A stretch of DNA of 64,000 bases, from NCBI GenBank assembly GCA_014549065.1, contig JACDOX010000009.1, positions 11,661,188-11,725,187 on the forward strand, in the 5' to 3' direction. Source of the DNA: Cardinalis cardinalis (Eukaryota > Chordata > Aves > Passeriformes > Cardinalidae). Below the pieces are notes generated by a model that saw only the letters and a program-made list of their open reading frames with translations, did not search any database and was not told the origin of the DNA. Below, piece after piece: positions 1 through 13,492 of the stretch. Position numbers and translations under genes: made by a program. How positions within the stretch are numbered: the stretch's first letter is position 1; each line of letters opens with the position of its first letter.

Positions 1-3000
1 AGAAGGAAATTACTTGGGTCTTTCCATTTTTCCAAGAGCAGAACCAGCCTCAAAGGAATCACTCAGATTGAGTATGGATAGCACACTTTAATTCTGTAAA
101 ACTTGAATTAACNACAATGAAGCATCCACCAATAATAATAATTTTTAATCTCCATCCCTGTCTATATTCTAAGGCAGATCCCTGTGTTGCTTGTGTCCAC
201 ATCTTACTCATTTTACTGTGTTCCTGGTGTTGCTTCCACTTGTTCACAGAATATTTTGATTAAAGATCATATGTAAATGTTCTGGGATGGGAATATGAAA
301 TGCATGTGTGTGTGTGTGTGTGTGTGTGTAAGTCTGCATCTCTTATTTTTTCTGACCTCCAGAGATGATATTATACTGGGCTGGCAGTTCATATCCGTTC
401 TGCCACTAAAATAATGCAAGGAAAAAATCTGAAAATATTGAACNTTCATAACTGTTAAAAAAGCATACTTTTGTTTGCCAGTTTTTTATAAACATGCATG
501 TAAAACCCTTTATGTAGATAATCACAGTAACTAAATATCCACATTTTAAATTAAAATTTAATAGTTTTCAGGGATGGCAGATCAACCTTAATTTGAAAAT
601 CAAGTAAGACTGTAAGGAACTTCAGAAAGAACAGAAAACAATTCGGAAAGAACAATAAAAACACAAATGTCAAGAAGATGTATGCTATAAAAACAAGATG
701 GACAGCACAGTTAAGAGATTATAACAGAGAAAGGTTACATCAAAACAAACTGTTTGAGGCAGTGATTGGATGGTCTGAATTTTATGAAACTAGAGAAAAT
801 AAAATGAGAGATAAGGTCTTTCAAATTCTGCATGACCTCAGATGTNAGTGCAGAAGTATTTCTGTTGTGGCACTGGAAACACAGGAGATGTGGTCTCAAA
901 TGATGGAATTGATAATTAAATTTGTGCCAGNAAGCTATACCTTTTAATGACTTTACAGTTCCTCTCACATAATTAAAAAATAAAAATTTAAGAAATCATG
1001 CTTATTATGGAAGTGATTGAGCATGACCGGTAACAGAGCCAGGCTGTGGTACTCACCCTGTCAAGAGGCAGGTTGTAAGCTGAAGAGTTACCTGAGAAGA
1101 AATAACACTGGGAGCCATCTTTGTGCCCATGTGAGGGTGAGAGGCAGCAGCTGTCAGCANGCCCTGAGTGGAGAGCAGGGATGTTCCCTCCCCAGCTCAG
1201 TGATTATCAAGACCTGCTCAGCCAGTGCTGTAGGAGGGTCTGCGGGCACGGTCTGCAGTGAGAAACCATGCAGAAAAGAATGAGCTGTGAACCTTTTCTT
1301 TGTGCCTGNCTCCCTCTCACTCTGGGCTGGAGGGAGAAGGACTTTTCCAGTTGGGATCCATAGCTGGAGCTTCTCTGTCAAACCTTAGGGCCCTATGTTG
1401 TGGCTTTTGAGGGGGTTATCTGGCCTTGCCTTTTTCTTCCTGTGTGTTGGACGATGGAGTGAGTACAGGCAAAATGATTCTGCAGTACAGTAATGCTTAG
1501 GGTTCCTGANGAAATGGAAATCCTGGGATTCAGTAATTTTTCAGCTGAGGAATTTCAACACTTACACATCCCAGAAAAGCCTTACTTTAGAAGAATGCTG
1601 TTCTCTGTTCCCACTGCTGAAACTGGGCTTTAAGCTAAAAGGACAGAGTCACAGTAGTCTTTCTCCAGCTAGAAGNGTTTTTTAGAAGGTGGTGGCTTTC
1701 CTGACATTTTTTGAGCATCTACATCAGCTTCATGGGCAGTGCAACTGCTGACCCAGAGTAATCCCTTGCCACAGCTGTTTGTGTGTTCAGAGGAACATTT
1801 GGATCTCAGAGCAGGATGNCAGGGCAGACTCAGGAGACTGATTCTCTTAAACCAAGGTGCTCTGGAGGATGAACGACAGCAAATCTTTTAGGCAGATGGG
1901 AAAACTTAAATTGAAAAAAAGAAACCAAAAAAAAACCTCAACAGCAAATGCTTAACTAAAACACATCAAAATGATGGGAATTGTTTCAACACAGGAATGT
2001 TTTCCTAGATCAGGGCCTCCAAGAATTTACAGTCAAGTTCNTAAAACTTCAGGCAAACTTTCCCCTAAGAGTCAGTAATCAGCAATCACTACACACAATC
2101 TATTTTTCTAATAAATTCTTTATTAGCATTCATATGAAAAAAAGCAAATTGTTGGACTGTGCACAATGTTATTTTTAAGAGGGTGAAATGGGNAAACAAT
2201 GTTGTATGATACAAAGGGTAATGCAAATGGATTCTGAGGCAATTGCTGGAATTTCTGGCTTATGAAGAATTTACAAACACTGAGTTACAAATAACTACTA
2301 GAATGGATACTGAAAATCACTATTTTTTTACTGGTGATTCTAACAAAGAGAGGAACTACTGTAGAGGACTTATTTCTAGTCTGATATAGTCTCAGTAAAT
2401 CAGAATATGATGACAGCCCCTAAAGGGGAAGTGGTCATTTCTTACAAATTGCCAGATCTTTAGGTTCCTTTTTACAGTCAGCTCCTTCTAGCAATCTTAC
2501 AATCACAGAGTAGAAGTGTGATCTCCTTTTTTCTTTTTTCCTTTTTTTCTTCTCCTCTCCATAATGAATAGACCACAAATGCTTAATGTTCTTGTTTTAC
2601 TTTCATTGCTGATGCTGGAGAAAAAAAATAAGCACATATATTCAACTTTTTCTAAGGCACATAGAGCAGCACTGAGAATATTTGTGGAACAGTCATTATT
2701 TGGCTCCAAGTGCCAAAAGAATATTTATTCAGCCTTTGTACATNATATAATCTAAATAGGGGCCAGTGACATTTCAAAAGGTAAGACTGCTTCCTCTCCC
2801 AAATTTCTGCTTTTAATTAACTGAAACTCAATGTGAAAGTTTCTTTCATTTCCTTTACCCCCATTTTCNTGTCAGTCTGGGAACCTTAAATGCTGTACCA
2901 GCTTTGAAGAAGCTGTTTGTCATCAGGCTTTGTGGAGTGCTGCCATTGTGTCTAGTAGCATTGGCATATTTATCACACTTGGCAAATTGCTTCTGTCATC

Positions 3001-4472
3001 ACTGAATGCTGTTCACCTTCATTTTAATTTGTTCTTTCCACTTAGCTCTAAATAAACAAACCAGCAATTTTATGATGTCTGCTTTTCTTGTTAAGACACA
3101 AATGTCCCAACTTGCACATCAGTAGAAATGCCTGGGACACCCTTTCTAAACACACCTCTGTTTATCACAGGGGTTACCACATTTCCAAGAAGGAATTTTT
3201 CCAAAATTTCTGTCAGAAAGTTTTGTCTAGTTGGCTTTNCTGATCCAAAACATTTACTGAAACAGAAAGGCAGAAGGTCCCTTTAATTTNATGTCATTTA
3301 TGTCTGGGTTTGCTTGTGGTTTTCAGTATAATCACTAATTGAGAAGGTAGGATTTACAGTCCCAAGAGTAATGGAAATAACATGTACTACACGTGGGCTA
3401 AATGGTTACCACTCTCAGCTGTGCTGCCTGAGTTCCCCTACTGCCTTTCCATCAATTTTTCATCAGGTGGTGCTTATAGGTAAGACACCAGCTCCTTTCA
3501 CACCATGCAGGACAGGAGCCACCTTACACTGCTTAGTGAAGATACAGCTGCTAAACATTTGTTTGGAATTTATTTCTTTTGGGACAGACAAAGAAAAAGA
3601 TCTTCCACAATTCACAGAGGAAAAAACAATGGGGTGCAGGTACTCAGGTGTTTCTGTATAACAGATTTATCCAGGNGCTCAGTTGGATGCTGCTCCCAGG
3701 GGAATAGGCTGTCTCTCAGAACATCCTGGCATGGCACAATTGTTTCACCACAGATCTGGTCTTGGTTTTGGCTTCTGATTCTTACTGTCCACCCTCTAAC
3801 TCTGAACGCTACTTTCAAGTGCTGATTGTTTGTCAAAAGAATAATTCTGTAGTAACGGACAGTCACACAGCCTACAAAAAAAAAAAAAAAGAAAAAGACA
3901 CTGGAAGCAAATATATTAGGAAAATCTGGCAGAAAACCCATAAATTTTAACAGTAATTTTAAGAATGTGAACTAGATCTTCTCTGAAGCTCATGAAAATT
4001 TGATTGATCTCTTTTCTTCCTTACCTATGCTGTCACTATATATCCTTGTCTGCCTCTATATATTTTCTAGTGTTGATCAGAAACAGAAATAAAATACTGA
4101 ACACTGAAATAAGTATTACGCTGAAGAGTTCTCCCTGTTTTATTGCAAAAGAAAAAGAAAAAGGAAGTACAAGAAATTAAATTTGAAAGACAACTGTTGC
4201 AAAATTTCCAACACAATTTTGCAGACCCAGGAGATTAAAATACAGAACTTACTGATGAAGAGCAAATCTTTGGGTGCTTGTGAAAATATCCAATCCTAGA
4301 CAGCNTATATTACAGTTACAAGTTTTGTAAGTTCAGCTTAATTTTTGTAACTAATTATTAGGAGGGAATACAGTGGAGTGTTTCCTAAGGTAAGATGTGA
4401 GGAAAACAGGATAGAAGGNAAATCTTAGCCCAGCTAAAAGAGGAAAAGGAAGGATAATTAAGGCTAAGATTA
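1..4472. other. Unique AT-rich DNA, no gene recognised
   Basis: No open frame here exceeds about 110 codons and none has a recognisable domain. Visible content is a (TG)n microsatellite near 305, a poly-A run near 3877-3890, a moderately GC-richer patch at about 1020-1400, and ordinary unique sequence. A very short splice-bounded segment on the minus strand (1057-1091) is discussed as a finding only. The stretch looks intergenic or intronic. Confidence 0.6.
305..329. repeat. (TG)n microsatellite
   Basis: Uninterrupted TG dinucleotides for 25 bases, preceded by TGCA. A simple dinucleotide repeat that is probably length-polymorphic. Confidence 0.95.
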
Positions 4473-4616
4473 AAGAGATTAGCTCAGTTGGTTAGAGCAT
4501 GGTGCCAATAATGCCAAGGTCATGGATTTGATCCCTGTGCAGTCCATTCACTTAAGAGCTGGACCTGATGCTCCTTTTCAGAGCCATCAAACCCAGAATA
4601 TTCTGTGATTCCATGA
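4473..4616 (+). mobile_element. tRNA-Ile-derived SINE with CR1 tail (TguSINE1-like)
   Basis: The first ~73 bases resemble a tRNA-Ile gene: an A-box-like AGCTCAGTTGGTTAGAGCAT at 4481-4500, an AATAATGCC anticodon-arm region, and a B-box-like GGATTTGATCC at 4524-4534. The tRNA is degenerate: the acceptor stem does not pair and the B box carries GGATTTG instead of GGTTCGA, so it is not a functional tRNA gene. The following ~70 bases end in CAGAATATTCTGTGATTCCA, a CR1-type 3' end with the TTCTGTGATT motif recognised by CR1 reverse transcriptase. This head-plus-tail structure is known from songbird SINEs mobilised by CR1-X. Inference: an old, immobile copy inserted in + orientation. Confidence 0.85.
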
Positions 4617-7600
4617 AAATGAAGATCCAGCCTGGAAGGAAAAAAGGCGCATATAAAAGATACAGTGTTCGTGTGAATGTGTGGGATTGGCTAGTGTGGN
4701 TAGTGAGTACCAAACCATGGCTGTGTGCAGTCAGTGGTGTTACTGTTGAGCTGATCAAACAATGCTTTCTGGCCTCCACCCTCACCAGATAATTTATTTT
4801 CTGCCAGTGCATATNATGCCAATTTAAATGAATTGTGAGTATTGTAGATACAAACCTCAGCAGGATAGTGTCAGCCCTGAGGGATGGAAAAAACCACAGC
4901 TGATGGTAGGGATCTCGTTTGGAGGAAAGCCAGACTGGTCGTAGCTTTGCTGTGTTGCATGCTTCCAGGCATTAAATGAGGGTTGGACTCTGAAACTCAT
5001 GGAGTTAAATAGTGTTTTGTAACTTCTGGAGAGAATTTAAAGGCAAAGTTATCAGTATGCAGCACCTGGATGCTGGGTGAATGAACACTTTTGGTGATCA
5101 CGGTGAGAAGAGCTTTATCAGTGGAGANCTTGAGCTGCTGAATATTTGTTTATGCAGTCAGTATTAGACAGTAGATGAAAAAGAGCTTGTTNGGTTTGTC
5201 TACTTTATTTAGGCTTCTTTGCCACCATTAAGAAATCCCTAGAGCCTGGCTTGAAGCATATTGTTAATGGCACACATATAGAGATGAGTACACTTGGCCT
5301 TTGTGATCTATTTCCTTTACTAAGTCCTCTAATCAACCAGCTGTGTAGGCAAGAAGGAAAGAGATCACATTTCATTAGCACTGACTTTGACAGATCTGGC
5401 TCTGGAGCTAGAGGTAAACCAGTGTATGTCCCCAGTCAAAAAGAGCTGGGAATGAGGTACATTGTTTCTGTCTTTCACCTCATCTGAGACATAAAATAAT
5501 GAAGAACAGATTTAGCCAAAATCACCTCCTTATCCCGTTCTTACTTGAATACAGTTGTGGATCTGTGCCTTTCAGTACTCCATTAAAGGTGTGTTTTTGA
5601 TGATAGCCAGCATTGCTTGGCAAATAAGAAGCAGTATATTGTTACTGGCTCTGCACATAGGCTGTTATACTTTCCATTCACGAGGAGCAGCACAGATGTT
5701 TTCAGCTTCGTCCCTGGACTTNCCTTAATGCTATGGGAGAAATAAAATATTTGATTGCTAGCAAGTGTTTATTCCAAGGTTTGAACACCTTACAGATTCG
5801 GTGATGAATTTCTTATATAAAAAAGTGAAATGCATAGAGTCAGAATCTAGCTGTGTAATTATTTTTCATGAAAAACTGGGCAATTTGTTCCTGTAATTTA
5901 AAAATCAGGATATGAGAGAGTATTTTTACAAAAGAGAAAGCAATTTTTTTCTTGGTTCTTTAGCTTGATGAATTAAACAAATAGCTATTACATATTCNAT
6001 CTTCAAGTTAATAAGTAATTTAGCCTTTTTGTGCATCTCCTGCAAAATATGATTTTCATTTGTATAATTTTACTGATTCAGAAGTCAAGAGATAAGTGAT
6101 ATTANTTTTACTGATTGTAAAATATTATTCAAGCAGTATTAATACTTGCTGAATTACTCCCATCNCAGTTTCATAAACAAACCTACTTCCACCTAGAGTA
6201 GAGTGGTGGGGGGCAGTATGAGAGTGTGTACACAGAGATAGAATATTTTTCTGTCACTCTGCTAAGTAAGAAAGAAAAGGAGGTTTAGAATGTGTTCTGT
6301 GATATTCAATGATCAGCATTTTTAGTATTTTTCTCATATTTTGGGTGAAATATTGGGAATTATTTTTTATGATGCTCTAGTACTCTTACAAGATTAGAGG
6401 TGCTAGCTCTGGAGTCCTGGGCAGATGCCAGTTGGCACAGCAGGTACTGACACTGCTGTTAAATGGGTGTATTATTTCTTCTTATACTCTCCTCTGCACT
6501 TCTATTCTGTGAAATGATGTTCCAGAGGTTTCACTGCTAAGTGATATTATCCCTCTGACATGCAATTTATAAATCAATTTGTAAAAGTGGTGAGTGCCTT
6601 GATCTGTGGATTAGAGATGATCTATAAATAACCACCACCTTTTTTCTCTTTCTTTTCTTTTTTTTTTTTTATTTCACAGACAGAATTGTCGCAGTACTAA
6701 ATGAATTACTGTTATAGCTTATTATTTTGGAGTGCCATGTCTGAGCATGTAAATCCTCTGGGTCTGCTGGATGAGCTTTCTCTACGGACAGTGAAAGGAT
6801 GTGTGGCACAGCAGTTCCAGCAGCTTTAGCAGTGGCAAAGCACTGGGGGCGAGTTACAGAGCCCTTGATCATGGGACTGGTCAGCATTTATTGAGGCAAA
6901 TACCAACTCTTCCACTGCCTTTGCAGAGGTTATACTTGGTAGTGCTTCCCAATGTCTTTTTATGTCTGGCTATGATTTTACCAGGAAAATTATTGTGAAG
7001 CTGAAAAAGAATTATTTGAAGATATCGGTTCCTTTTGGGTATCTAGTGAAATCTCTTCTATGGGCAGGTCATGTTTAACTCTCTATAAACTGGACATAAT
7101 TTATTTAGAAAGTAATAAAGAAAAAAAAAGGTTTCTAATTGGCCTGTGGCAGAAAAATATGTTATTTTTATGTGTATATTCTTAACATACAGGCATATAA
7201 AATANCAAGCTTTTCCTTTTGCCTCTTTAATTTGCAGTAGCCCAATGATTCTCCTGCATAACATAAAGGGCTAAATCTNGGACTCAAAATGTTACACAAA
7301 AAAACCCAAATACAAAACCCAAAAGGTTTTCATTTGAGTATGTGAGTCTAATAAAATGCAGTAGTTACACATGCCATGAGATGATATTCTTTCTTTTTAG
7401 TAATTTTCTCCTTATTTGGTATTTTTACTCTTCAGCAATTACAGCTAAAATATGCCTTTTGGTATAATGTGAAGAAATTATTTTTATTGGTCAAGAGTGG
7501 TATTTTTTCCTTTTTTATTTGCAGTGTGCTGAATGGCAGGTTCTGTGGTTATATTGACCCAAATTTCAATGCTTATCAACTTTTTATTACCTCATTTTAA

Positions 7601-10599
7601 GCATCCATATTGGTNTGGAGCTGGCTGTACCACCTGTTCTTAAACCTGTCATCCACTTGGACTCTCAAAATCACAAACTCTTTTTTAAAACNTAGTCCAT
7701 AATTGTATTTTTAGAGTATTTGTACTGACTGTGTGCCTTTTGAACCTTAAGGGCCACTCCATTAGATTATACATTTTTAGTGAGATAAACATTGCTGGTG
7801 AGGTGCATAAATAAAATATGGGGAATGATCAGATGGGGGTCTAATCTCTCAGGTTGTGCAGATTTATTATATGAAAGGATCTCTGTCTCCAAGAGATTAA
7901 TGTTGACATTCCAGGGAAATATGTGTGTTAAGAAGGAATTGAGTGAAGTCTTTTAGTCTTTCAGAGGAAAGCACTGACAGAAAATCTAAAAGAAAACATG
8001 GTATAAGAGAAGTTTAGAGACAAAAGGGAAAGAAAGTTTTGGAAAGATACTGAGAAGAGTATGCTTAAGCATATTGCTGGGTACAGGAATTAGAACATGT
8101 AAAAATATGAGGCATGGATAGGGTTTCATTGCTCTGAATAGGGAACAGAAAATTGAATAGTGGTACCACGAGTGGGAACAAATCTCTATTGCTCCAAGAT
8201 CTGAGTCAGAAATACTGTGTGCAATCACAGATACAGATTGTTAAATATGACAAAAAACNTTCAATGGACAACACTGCTGGATTTCCTTCTTGTAAAATTA
8301 TCTTTATACAAATACATATATGTGCATATAGATATATATGTATATATATATAAACACACATTAATAAATGTAAACATATTTGGAAGTCTGACTAACCTGA
8401 AAAAATACCTCACCATCAGATCCTCAGTATCTGCTTTCTTTTAGTTTTCCTGAGACATGACACATTTTACTACAGTATGAATTATACTGGCTGTGAGCAA
8501 TTACCTATAAAACTGCATTTAACTACTATTTCTGTCTAATATTTGGCATTTTTTGCCTTGCAGTACTTCCTTTACAATTTTTTGATAAAAAGGTAAAAAA
8601 GTTAGCAGACCCCCTATATTGCTGCCGTGCCCTTCAGCAGCAACAGCTTTCCTAGAAAGGTGTTCACTAGTTTATGAACACTAAATAACAGCCTATTGTA
8701 TCTGCATAACCATTTTTCTTTTAAAAAAACACCTATTTTCAACACATGGTTTCCAGCATGGTCATTTTCAAATTCAGCATCTTGGAAGGGAAATTTTTCA
8801 CAGGGAACATGACAATAAGATTTTTCTCTTGTAATTAAAGTCTCTGTAGCTCTATTAATCATAATGAAATTACTCATTAAATAAGTGATGACCAATTTTT
8901 ATTTTATACAATCTTAATGCAATCATCAGTTTTATGCTTTTTTCTCACATTCGTAATTGCTACTTGCTGCTGAGCAGAGTCCTACACATTTTATCCATTT
9001 TATGCTTTAGAGCAAAGTGCAGAGCTCCCTATGAAAAATGGCCCAACCCAACTAGTATCCCCCAATAGATGGGGGATAAAAACCTTGTCATCCTCTTTTT
9101 TTTGTGGGTTGTTGCTTTTTTTCTCTTAACATTCTTCAAGACTGCAGTCTGTCAAGTTATTCAAGCTAAATGTAGGAATCCAGTCTTGATAAAGCTCCTG
9201 CTCTAATGTGTTGTGAGGTGAGCTATTAAAGCAGTTCTCACAGATCTTGCTTCTGGCCTTGAACCTGAGGCTCCCAGTTCAGTAGACCATAGTTATATTC
9301 CTGGAGCAAGAAGCTGGAAGCAGCCATCAAGAGTATGAAGTAATTGCTTATTATTTTAATCGTCAGTAAAAAACAGCATAAAGATGAATTTTGAAGTGGA
9401 ACATCCATAATATCTCAGTTTGTGCTACCGAAATGTTTTNGAGAACTCAAAAAAAGAAAGCTGTTAGTACTCTGAACAAAGAAAAATATTCCCCCAAACA
9501 TTCAGAAGTTATGGAATCTGTGTTTATGTTAAATTATGTAACAAAATAGAGACAATTCTGGGAAAGGGAGCTTTAGCAATCTTTCAGGCCTCCCATACCA
9601 CGTGGTACAGCCCTAAGGCAACTCCAGGCAGAAAATAAATGAGAGCCCTTGTCAGAAAGAGTTTATAATCTGTGGGCCTTCCCCAGAGCTTAGCAAACAC
9701 AATCAGAACATCACTGGGAGCCCAAAAGGGTTGTTGAGAAAGAATCAGTTGGAAATTTTCTGAAATAGAACTGAATGAATGATAATTTTTTACTCCATTT
9801 AGTTCACCAGCAGTTAAAAGGAGAAAGCAAAGCAGTTTCGTNCATGTTTCTGCTACTCTCTGGCTGCATGGGCAGAAGAAATTGTGAGCTATTTTTACAG
9901 TTGGTAAAATCCGTCCTGTGAAGGATTATCCAAAATAGAAGTCCTCAATTTTCTCAAGGAAACTAGGTTAAAAATAGCTCCTGGTCAAATTAGAAAAACA
10001 GAGGGACACTTAAAAAATATTTTGAACATTAAAAAAGTACATTCAACTATTGAAATGGAATATTTTGACTTTTGGGGAAAATTTTGTTGCCCATTTCCCT
10101 CATGTCTACATGTGCAAGTCACATAATTTATCAAACTGGCACAATCACAAAGCTTTTTTTCCACTTCCACAAAGCATCTCCGTTTCTGATGTTTGCAGTG
10201 GAGAAATTTGACTTGTAAGAGTGAATTAACTGCTTTCTTGAAAAACTGAATGTTTTTCAAATTACACATCTAAAACATATTTCCTTTTATTTCTTCCTTC
10301 TTTGTTTTTGGAATTGTTTTCTCACCATTTGGGTGTCTACCTCCTTCCTCCTATCTAGTTTTTGGTCTCAGAGAAAAAGTTTGTGACTCACACCCTGTTC
10401 CTTTTTCTGTGGCCAGCTTTTGCCTCATCTGATATATTTGCTGCCTTTACTATTTCCTGTGTTCTTGTTGTTTTGGTCTCAGCCCTTGCACATTTGTCAT
10501 TTTAGCTGTCTTTGACCTACAATCACCATTCCTGCTTGCTCCCTGATGAAGACTTGCAGCTCTCAGCTTTCCTGCTTTTCTTGTGCCCTTTCTCCTCAG
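4617..10599. other. Unique AT-rich DNA, no gene recognised
   Basis: Ordinary AT-rich sequence with short overlapping open frames on both strands (longest about 94 codons), no domain signatures and no RNA gene. A long pyrimidine tract with poly-T at about 6640-6671 is followed by TTTCACAG, which resembles a splice acceptor, but no matching donor or open exon follows. An ATATGT-rich microsatellite lies at about 8311-8362. Confidence 0.55.
8311..8362. repeat. Imperfect TA/TATG microsatellite
   Basis: Alternating ACATATATG, ATAGATATATATG and TATATATATATA blocks, ending in AACACACA. A short degenerate purine-pyrimidine alternating repeat. Confidence 0.8.
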
Positions 10600-10733
10600 C
10601 ATCTCTGCTNCTCCAGTCCTCAACATTTCAGCTGGGGGACCTGACAGACAATTGAAACAAGGTGACCCTTGTCCCTCAGGATCTGTCCTGCATCCTGACT
10701 TTTGGGCTTCGTTAAGAGAAATTACCCATCACT
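10600..10733 (+). other. Candidate exon with open frame (unconfirmed)
   Basis: A strong acceptor-like pyrimidine tract (CTGCTTTTC, then CCTTTCTCCTCAG at 10587-10599) precedes a 134-base segment ending at a GTAAGTG donor (10734). One frame is open throughout, entered with one base completing a codon and left with one trailing base. The predicted peptide is hydrophilic, matches no family I recognise, and carries one undetermined residue from an N. The base before the donor is T rather than the consensus G, which weakens it. The segment is GC-richer than its surroundings. Alternative: chance splice-like motifs in a pyrimidine-rich stretch. It could pair in phase with 11889-11960. Confidence 0.2.
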
Positions 10734-11888
10734 GTAAGTGCTGCCAGTGTCAGAACCAAGGTGTCTCTCCAATANTTATCAGGGCATTATTTGTGAGAGG
10801 TGTGGGGCAGAGATGAAGAACAGCTGTCAATTAAAGTTTGTACTGATCTGACATCCTGACACATGCTGCTTGAGTTTAAGCCTTAAGTTCTTGGCATCAC
10901 TGTCTAACATGACTCCAGAGTCCCTTCTGTGATTTGCCTGCTGAATTCTGCTGAATTTTGGACAAGTCCATGTGCCCCATGTGTTCAAAAATAAGTGAAT
11001 ATATNTTCTTTTCAGCATTTGTCATAGAAAATCCCACTGAACGTTCTGTATAATCAGTATTAACAGTATTCTCTGGTGTATTTACTTATATAAATATTAT
11101 ATCAAGGCTCATGAGAGCAGATGACCTTAAACTTAAGTGCTGCTGTTGCTGTACTGCAAGNGGATTAAAGCACTTTAATCTCAGGCTATTGTCTATCCTT
11201 TGTGATCTAACGAGTGTGTGTTATTACTGATTCTAATATGGCTGGAATGGTGAGTTTATGAGATCATTTTAGGTACNTAATGATTGCACATCATAAATCT
11301 CGTGTTTTCTTTTTGACTTAATTAAATATTGATGTTTTATGGCAACCTGGTAAGTATAAGCATTTCAACCTTGTCAAATTTTGAGTGGTTAAGGGGAAAA
11401 ATAAGCTGTCATGACTATAACCAAATAGTGNATAAGGTGCAAGTCTTCAGCAAAGATGCCAGTTGCACATTCAATCCAGTTTCTGACTAGGTGATGATTG
11501 GACAGAGGATCTCTAATTAAGTCTCTTCATTCACAAAATACAGGTGGTGTGTTCTCAAGAAAAATAAAAATGAAAGACAATTTCTTCACATATTCACCTG
11601 TGAAGGGATGTTTGACTTTTGCCAAGTCAGCCTCTCTGTTCTTGGCAGAGGTATAAAAAAATCTATGTCTGCCTTCTCAGCTCTTTGCTGAGGTTTCAAT
11701 TCTGAAATTTGATCCCAAAAACTGGACACCAAATTTAGGAGGGAAGAGTAAAACAGTGCAGATGATGGGCTGTACATGGCTGGGTGGCTACCAATAGGAA
11801 CACCCAGAAAAACAACAATAAAAAGTCACTGCAAGAGAGGGATTGAAATTTGAGTACCTTCTCCCTTCTCTAGTCTCCCTTTGTGCAG
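10734..11888. other. Unique DNA between two candidate exons
   Basis: No repeat or gene is recognised. If the flanking candidate exons are real, this is a 1155-base intron that starts GTAAGTG and ends CTCCCTTTGTGCAG. Confidence 0.3.
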
Positions 11889-11960
11889 CTAAATATCATT
11901 TGTCACCCCACCAACCATGTATCTGTTACCATGTGAGGAACCTGATGTTGTACCTTGAAG
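11889..11960 (+). other. Candidate 72-base exon (unconfirmed)
   Basis: Preceded by CTCTAGTCTCCCTTTGTGCAG, a good acceptor, and followed by GTAAGTGAG after AAG, a near-consensus donor. The length is a multiple of three. Only one frame is open: the one entered with two bases completing a codon, which is the phase left by the candidate exon ending at 10733. It would encode about 23 residues with no recognisable motif. The match could be chance, since short segments are often open and only one frame in three must agree. Confidence 0.22.
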
Positions 11961-13492
11961 GTAAGTGAGACTGTCTGGAATCCATTTCAAAGGGAATATG
12001 TTTGGATATTTTGATTCCATTACATGGAGATGTCACAGAGGCAGAAATGCTTACAGATGTGCTCATTGTAGGTAGATTTGCATTATGTGCCAGTGCTGAA
12101 ACTCTGGCCCTGAGTCTGGATTTTCACCCCATGTAATTGATAACCTTCCCTTGGAGCTCTAAAAGGCCAACTGTATTTGTCTGAAACAGTATTTCAGGTN
12201 TTTCCTACCTAACTATTGACCAAAGTGACCTATAGCAATGTATATGACTTCTAGAGAAGATATGTTATGGAGGCTACATTTTTTTTGTCCTTTTCTTTAT
12301 ACAACACTCACAGTATTTTCTTTCCAATGGACATATAAAACTGTCAGAGTATTTTACCATTTTGCCTCTAGCTTTAGCCAATATTAAATGAAATATATCT
12401 TGGCCAGCACAGAGCCAACAGGAAAAAGGTCAGTTTGCACATTAAAAAAAAAATGGAAACTGGTCTTTGTAGGATGAACACATCAAGCACATTTCACAAC
12501 AAAAATCTGCTATCACTGGAAAATGTAAGTTTAACAGATGTGTTTATTTAGGTGATTTTCAAGCTAGTCTGTGGACATACATTGCAAGTCCAAGAAGAAT
12601 AGTACAGATAGTATTTTACTTTTGTTTAGCTTACCTTGACATTTCTTATATATAATTACTGGTGAATCAAATGCACACATAAACAATTTGAATCAAAATA
12701 AAATCCTTGATTATGCTTTTTTCCCCTGCTCATTCTGAATACTGAAATACTTTAGGTAATGCTTAAGCCCTTTAAGCAACAGGCTACATCTATGGCATAC
12801 AGAAACCCTTGAGCACTCCTAAACCAGTCATGCACCAGAACACAGGCACTACTTTATGTGATTCAGACGTAGGAGCCAGGTTGTTTTTCTTCACCTTCCA
12901 CTGGGCAATATTAGATTATTGGTCCTGGTATTCTAGTTTTGTATAGGTACCAAAATTGCTGCTATGTGTAGCATATTTATGCTACCTTGGGGGAAAAAAC
13001 AACAAGCCATTCTTCTTAGACATGCTGTAAATGCCTTCAGACCAGACTGAAGTATTTCTATTTTTCTATTTGTATTTAAATATATTAGTAGTTATCAACA
13101 TGCCATATTTGAAAATACATTTATTTATACATATTTATGTTTTATGTTTTTAAAATATCAATATAGGTGGATAAATTAGTGGTAAAAGACTGGTGTGCTA
13201 GCAAAACTAAAATTTTATTAAGGAGGGCACTTTTACATAAGCCCTATTATCTTGAAATCAGCAAAATATTGACCATGACTTTGAGGGGCATTGGGTCTGT
13301 GCCCATTTCTTGTTCTTCTTATGACATGGTCTGGCTCAATGCTGGCATACAGCCTAGCAGTCCAACAAACACTGCAAATATTCTTCTTGCATACAGGATT
13401 ACTATATTTCTTCAATGTTCTTGCCTTTCTGATGTTAAATTTGCACAAACTACATTTTATTAAAAACTATGGGGATTTTTTTTCTTATTTTG

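Noticed and set aside
4473..4546. Functional tRNA-Ile gene
   Set aside because: The acceptor stem does not pair, the B box is degenerate, and a CR1-type tail follows directly; it is the head of a SINE.
4860..5040. Possible old CR1 3' end around GGGTTGGACTCTGA
   Set aside because: Only a few bases resemble CR1, and the terminal GATTCTATGAT-type motif is absent.
6640..6800. Exon after the strong pyrimidine tract ending TTTCACAG
   Set aside because: No good donor follows within a normal exon length, and the tract is probably a simple poly-T expansion.
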